A model generated the notes under the pieces. It saw only the letters and a list, made by a program, of their open reading frames with translations, ran no database searches and had not been told where the DNA came from. From Niebla homalea (lineage: Eukaryota > Ascomycota > Lecanoromycetes > Lecanorales > Ramalinaceae): a stretch of DNA of 64,000 bases. Below are positions 62,241 through 64,000 of this stretch, piece after piece (within the stretch, counting starts at the first letter, position 1; each line of letters opens with the position of its first letter). The stretch lies in contig JAHGAU010000019.1 of assembly GCA_019925105.1 (NCBI GenBank), forward strand, positions 744,001-808,000. The letters run 5' to 3'. Both the position numbers and the translations under genes were made by a program.

Positions 62241-62260
62241 ATCAATCAATCAATCAATCA
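62241..62260 (+). repeat. (ATCA)n tail of L6
   Basis: Tetranucleotide 3' tail, the family hallmark. Similar tails are at 1588-1604, 3155-3164, 15099-15114, 29262-29285 and 43614-43637. Confidence 0.9.
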
Positions 62261-62273
62261 AACTTATATAAAT

Positions 62274-64000
62274 TTAAACCGGTAAAATAATTAAAAACGG
62301 TTTTAAGACGTAAATAAAGCCTATTAAACGGGGAAGGATAAAACGCGGTAATTAATAACGTAAAAAAAAAGAAGTTTATAATAATATTAACCCTTAAGGC
62401 CGGCCGCTTAACCGGGATTATTATTATAATAAAAAGATTAAAATAAATAACGCTTAATTTTAAAAAGAAACCGTTTATATAAATAAAAATTAATAAAAAG
62501 AACCCGACGGATATTAATATTTAATATATTTACGTTTTTAAGGATAATATAATATAACGTACGTAAAGAAGTAATTAAAATTATAATACCGATATTTAAA
62601 TTTAAAAAAATAAAGGATATTAATATTATAGCGATATAAAAACCGTTATATAATTTATATATTTATTCTTTAATTAACCCGGAAAATAATTTTTATTTAA
62701 CCTTTAAAAATAATAAAATAATATAAACGTATTTCTTTATTAATAAAAAGTTAAATATAAATAATTAAGACGTTACTTATTATAAAGGGAACCTATATAT
62801 ACTTTAAATTATATAAGAAAAGGATATTAAAAATAACCTGAATATTTATAATACGTATAATCCGTTATCGGTTAATAAAAAGAAACCCTTTACAATCCCG
62901 TTATTTAAGGATATTATAATTATACTTAATAAGTACCTTTTAATAAAAGACTTTAATTTTTATTATATTTAATAGAATAAGGATAATTATATAATTAATT
63001 ATATTAAATTTAAAGAATTATTAATAATTATTATACGGTTTAATTTTACGTTATTAACGTTAAAAAAGGCTATTATATAGGAAAGCCGTAAACTTAAGAT
63101 TATAATTAACTTAATATTTAACTTAAAAAATATTATTAACTTAATTATAATATATAGACCTTAAAAGGATTTAAAATACGGTTTAAATTACGTCCCGATA
63201 TAAATAACCTTAAATTAATCCGTTAACGTAACTCCGCCCTTAACGTTTAAATAAACGTAAAAAACGGTTAAGGAAATTAAGGTATTTATAAAAATAATAT
63301 CTTAATTAACGGAGCTCCCTTAACTTAATAATAAGGAATAAATTAACCATTTTATAAAGTAGGTAATAAAGGCTTTAAATAAAGTAATTAACGTTATAAT
63401 CTTAATAATAAAGCCGTCTTAAAAAGTTAAAATTTATTAAAATAAAAAATATATAAAGGCAATTATAAAAGTAAAAATACTTATAAAGTAAATTATTAAA
63501 TATAAAAACCAAAAAATATTTTAACAATTAAAGGAAGCTTAAAAGGAAAAGGAAAGAATTATTTAAAAGGCTAAATAAACGTACTTCCGGGTTATAATAT
63601 ATAACTTAACGGTTTCCTTTTATAATATTTAAAAGCTAATAAAATACGGTAAAGAATAAAGTGGAAAATTAAAATTTATTTTTAAGTTTTTACCTTTAAA
63701 AAGACTAAATAATACGGTAATAAATACCTTTAACGGTAAAATCAAAGCTCTTAAAGGGGCATTCTTTCCCCCGTTACCGGAAGTTAACTTAATAGATATT
63801 AACGGTATAATATATTTTAAATTGATAATAATAAATAAAATAATAATTTAAGAAATAATAATTAAAACGATTAATAAACTAAAGAAGGATAAAATCCCCG
63901 GATTTAACGGTATATTAAATAAGTTCCTATTTATAATAACGTTATTATTTAATAAGGTTTTTATTTATTTATTTTAAGCTTATTTTAATATAGGATATTA
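62274..64000 (+). pseudogene. L5 ORF1 end and ORF2 remnant (endonuclease, start of RT)
   Basis: Continues L5 after L6. ORF1 ends near 62510. Then comes the endonuclease, with the box at 62946-62957, and the LINE RT entry motif near 63890-63930 (KLKKDKIPGFNGI, for A-P-G-x-D-G-I). Cut by the window end. Confidence 0.78.

Larger units (their letters stand above)
56487..62260 (+). mobile_element. LINE L6: full-length Tad-like element inserted in L5, best reference copy
   Basis: 5774 bp between two copies of the 13-bp duplication AACTTATATAAAT (56474-56486 and 62261-62273). Fourteen bases (ACGATAAAAAGAGG) precede the ORF1 ATG at 56501. The 3' end has GGGAACGCCGGAATTAGC, then GATCCGTAGTATAA and about five ATCA units instead of poly(A). 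ORF1 and ORF2 are as described below. As the innermost insertion of its stack it is younger than L5 and L4a, yet it too is fully inactivated. Confidence 0.95.
54837..64000 (+). mobile_element. LINE L5: Tad-like element split by L6, continuing past the window
   Basis: Starts in L4a at about 54831-54837. The ORF1 start is now ATA (54837-54839), a G-to-A change, followed by A-T-N-N-G-T-P-E-V-R-N-D, the same subfamily as L6. Its own segments are 54837-56486 and 62274-64000, together reaching the L6 equivalent of about 59870, within the reverse transcriptase. The endonuclease box at 62946-62957 reads K-D-F-N. The 3' end is outside the window. Confidence 0.92.

Noticed and set aside
1..64000. Mitochondrial or other organelle genome as the reason for the AT-richness
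   Set aside because: No rRNA, tRNA set or respiratory genes are present, and the AT bias is confined to retrotransposons with CpA loss and intact CpG, which points to nuclear RIP.

Overview
This window holds no intact protein-coding gene. It is an AT-rich block of nested retrotransposon remnants, of the kind found in filamentous ascomycete (Pezizomycotina) genomes that have repeat-induced point mutation (RIP). TpA is very common, CpA and TpG are rare, CpG survives, and almost every stop in the old coding frames is a TAA or TAG that one C-to-T or G-to-A change explains. The longest open frame is about 100 codons. Species cannot be told from the sequence. All coordinates and motifs were read by eye.

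Layout, left to right. (1) 1-4,682: the 3' end of a Tad-like LINE (L1), a solo LTR (1807-1970) and a 5'-truncated LINE on the minus strand (L2, 3155-4596). (2) 4,688-14,060: a short LTR element (A). Its 3' LTR was split by a Ty3/Gypsy element (GypA, 6227-14033), and GypA's own 3' LTR was split by a 152-bp SINE-like insertion (13636-13787). (3) 15,099-17,978: a short 5'-truncated minus-strand LINE (E) split by a short LTR element (D, 15393-17534). (4) 19,612-37,459: a full-length LINE (L3) split by a chromodomain Ty3/Gypsy element on the minus strand (GypC, 24546-36603), itself split by a full-length minus-strand LINE (L7, 29262-35078). (5) 37,472-42,649: an older degenerate tract with a minus-strand Gypsy integrase C-terminus. 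(6) 42,656-64,000: LINE L4a split in turn by LINE L4b (43612-49425), LTR element B (52226-54323) and LINE L5. L5 is split by the full-length LINE L6 (56487-62260) and runs off the window.

Nearly all boundaries were set by target-site duplications (TSDs): 5 bp for the LTR elements and 7-14 bp for the LINEs. They give a clear insertion order. The full-length LINEs share a design: about 5.8 kb, starting almost at the ORF1 start codon, an ORF1 with CCHC knuckles, an ORF2 with APE-type endonuclease and reverse transcriptase, and a tail of (ATCA)n instead of poly(A).

The most informative patterns are these. Mutation density falls in the outermost ~50-150 bp of every element, so the two LTRs of each element preserve complementary halves. 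The SINE-like insert is unmutated, with two strong hairpins and a tRNA 5'-half-like end. A family of short LTR elements (A, B, D and the solo LTR) shows no pol.
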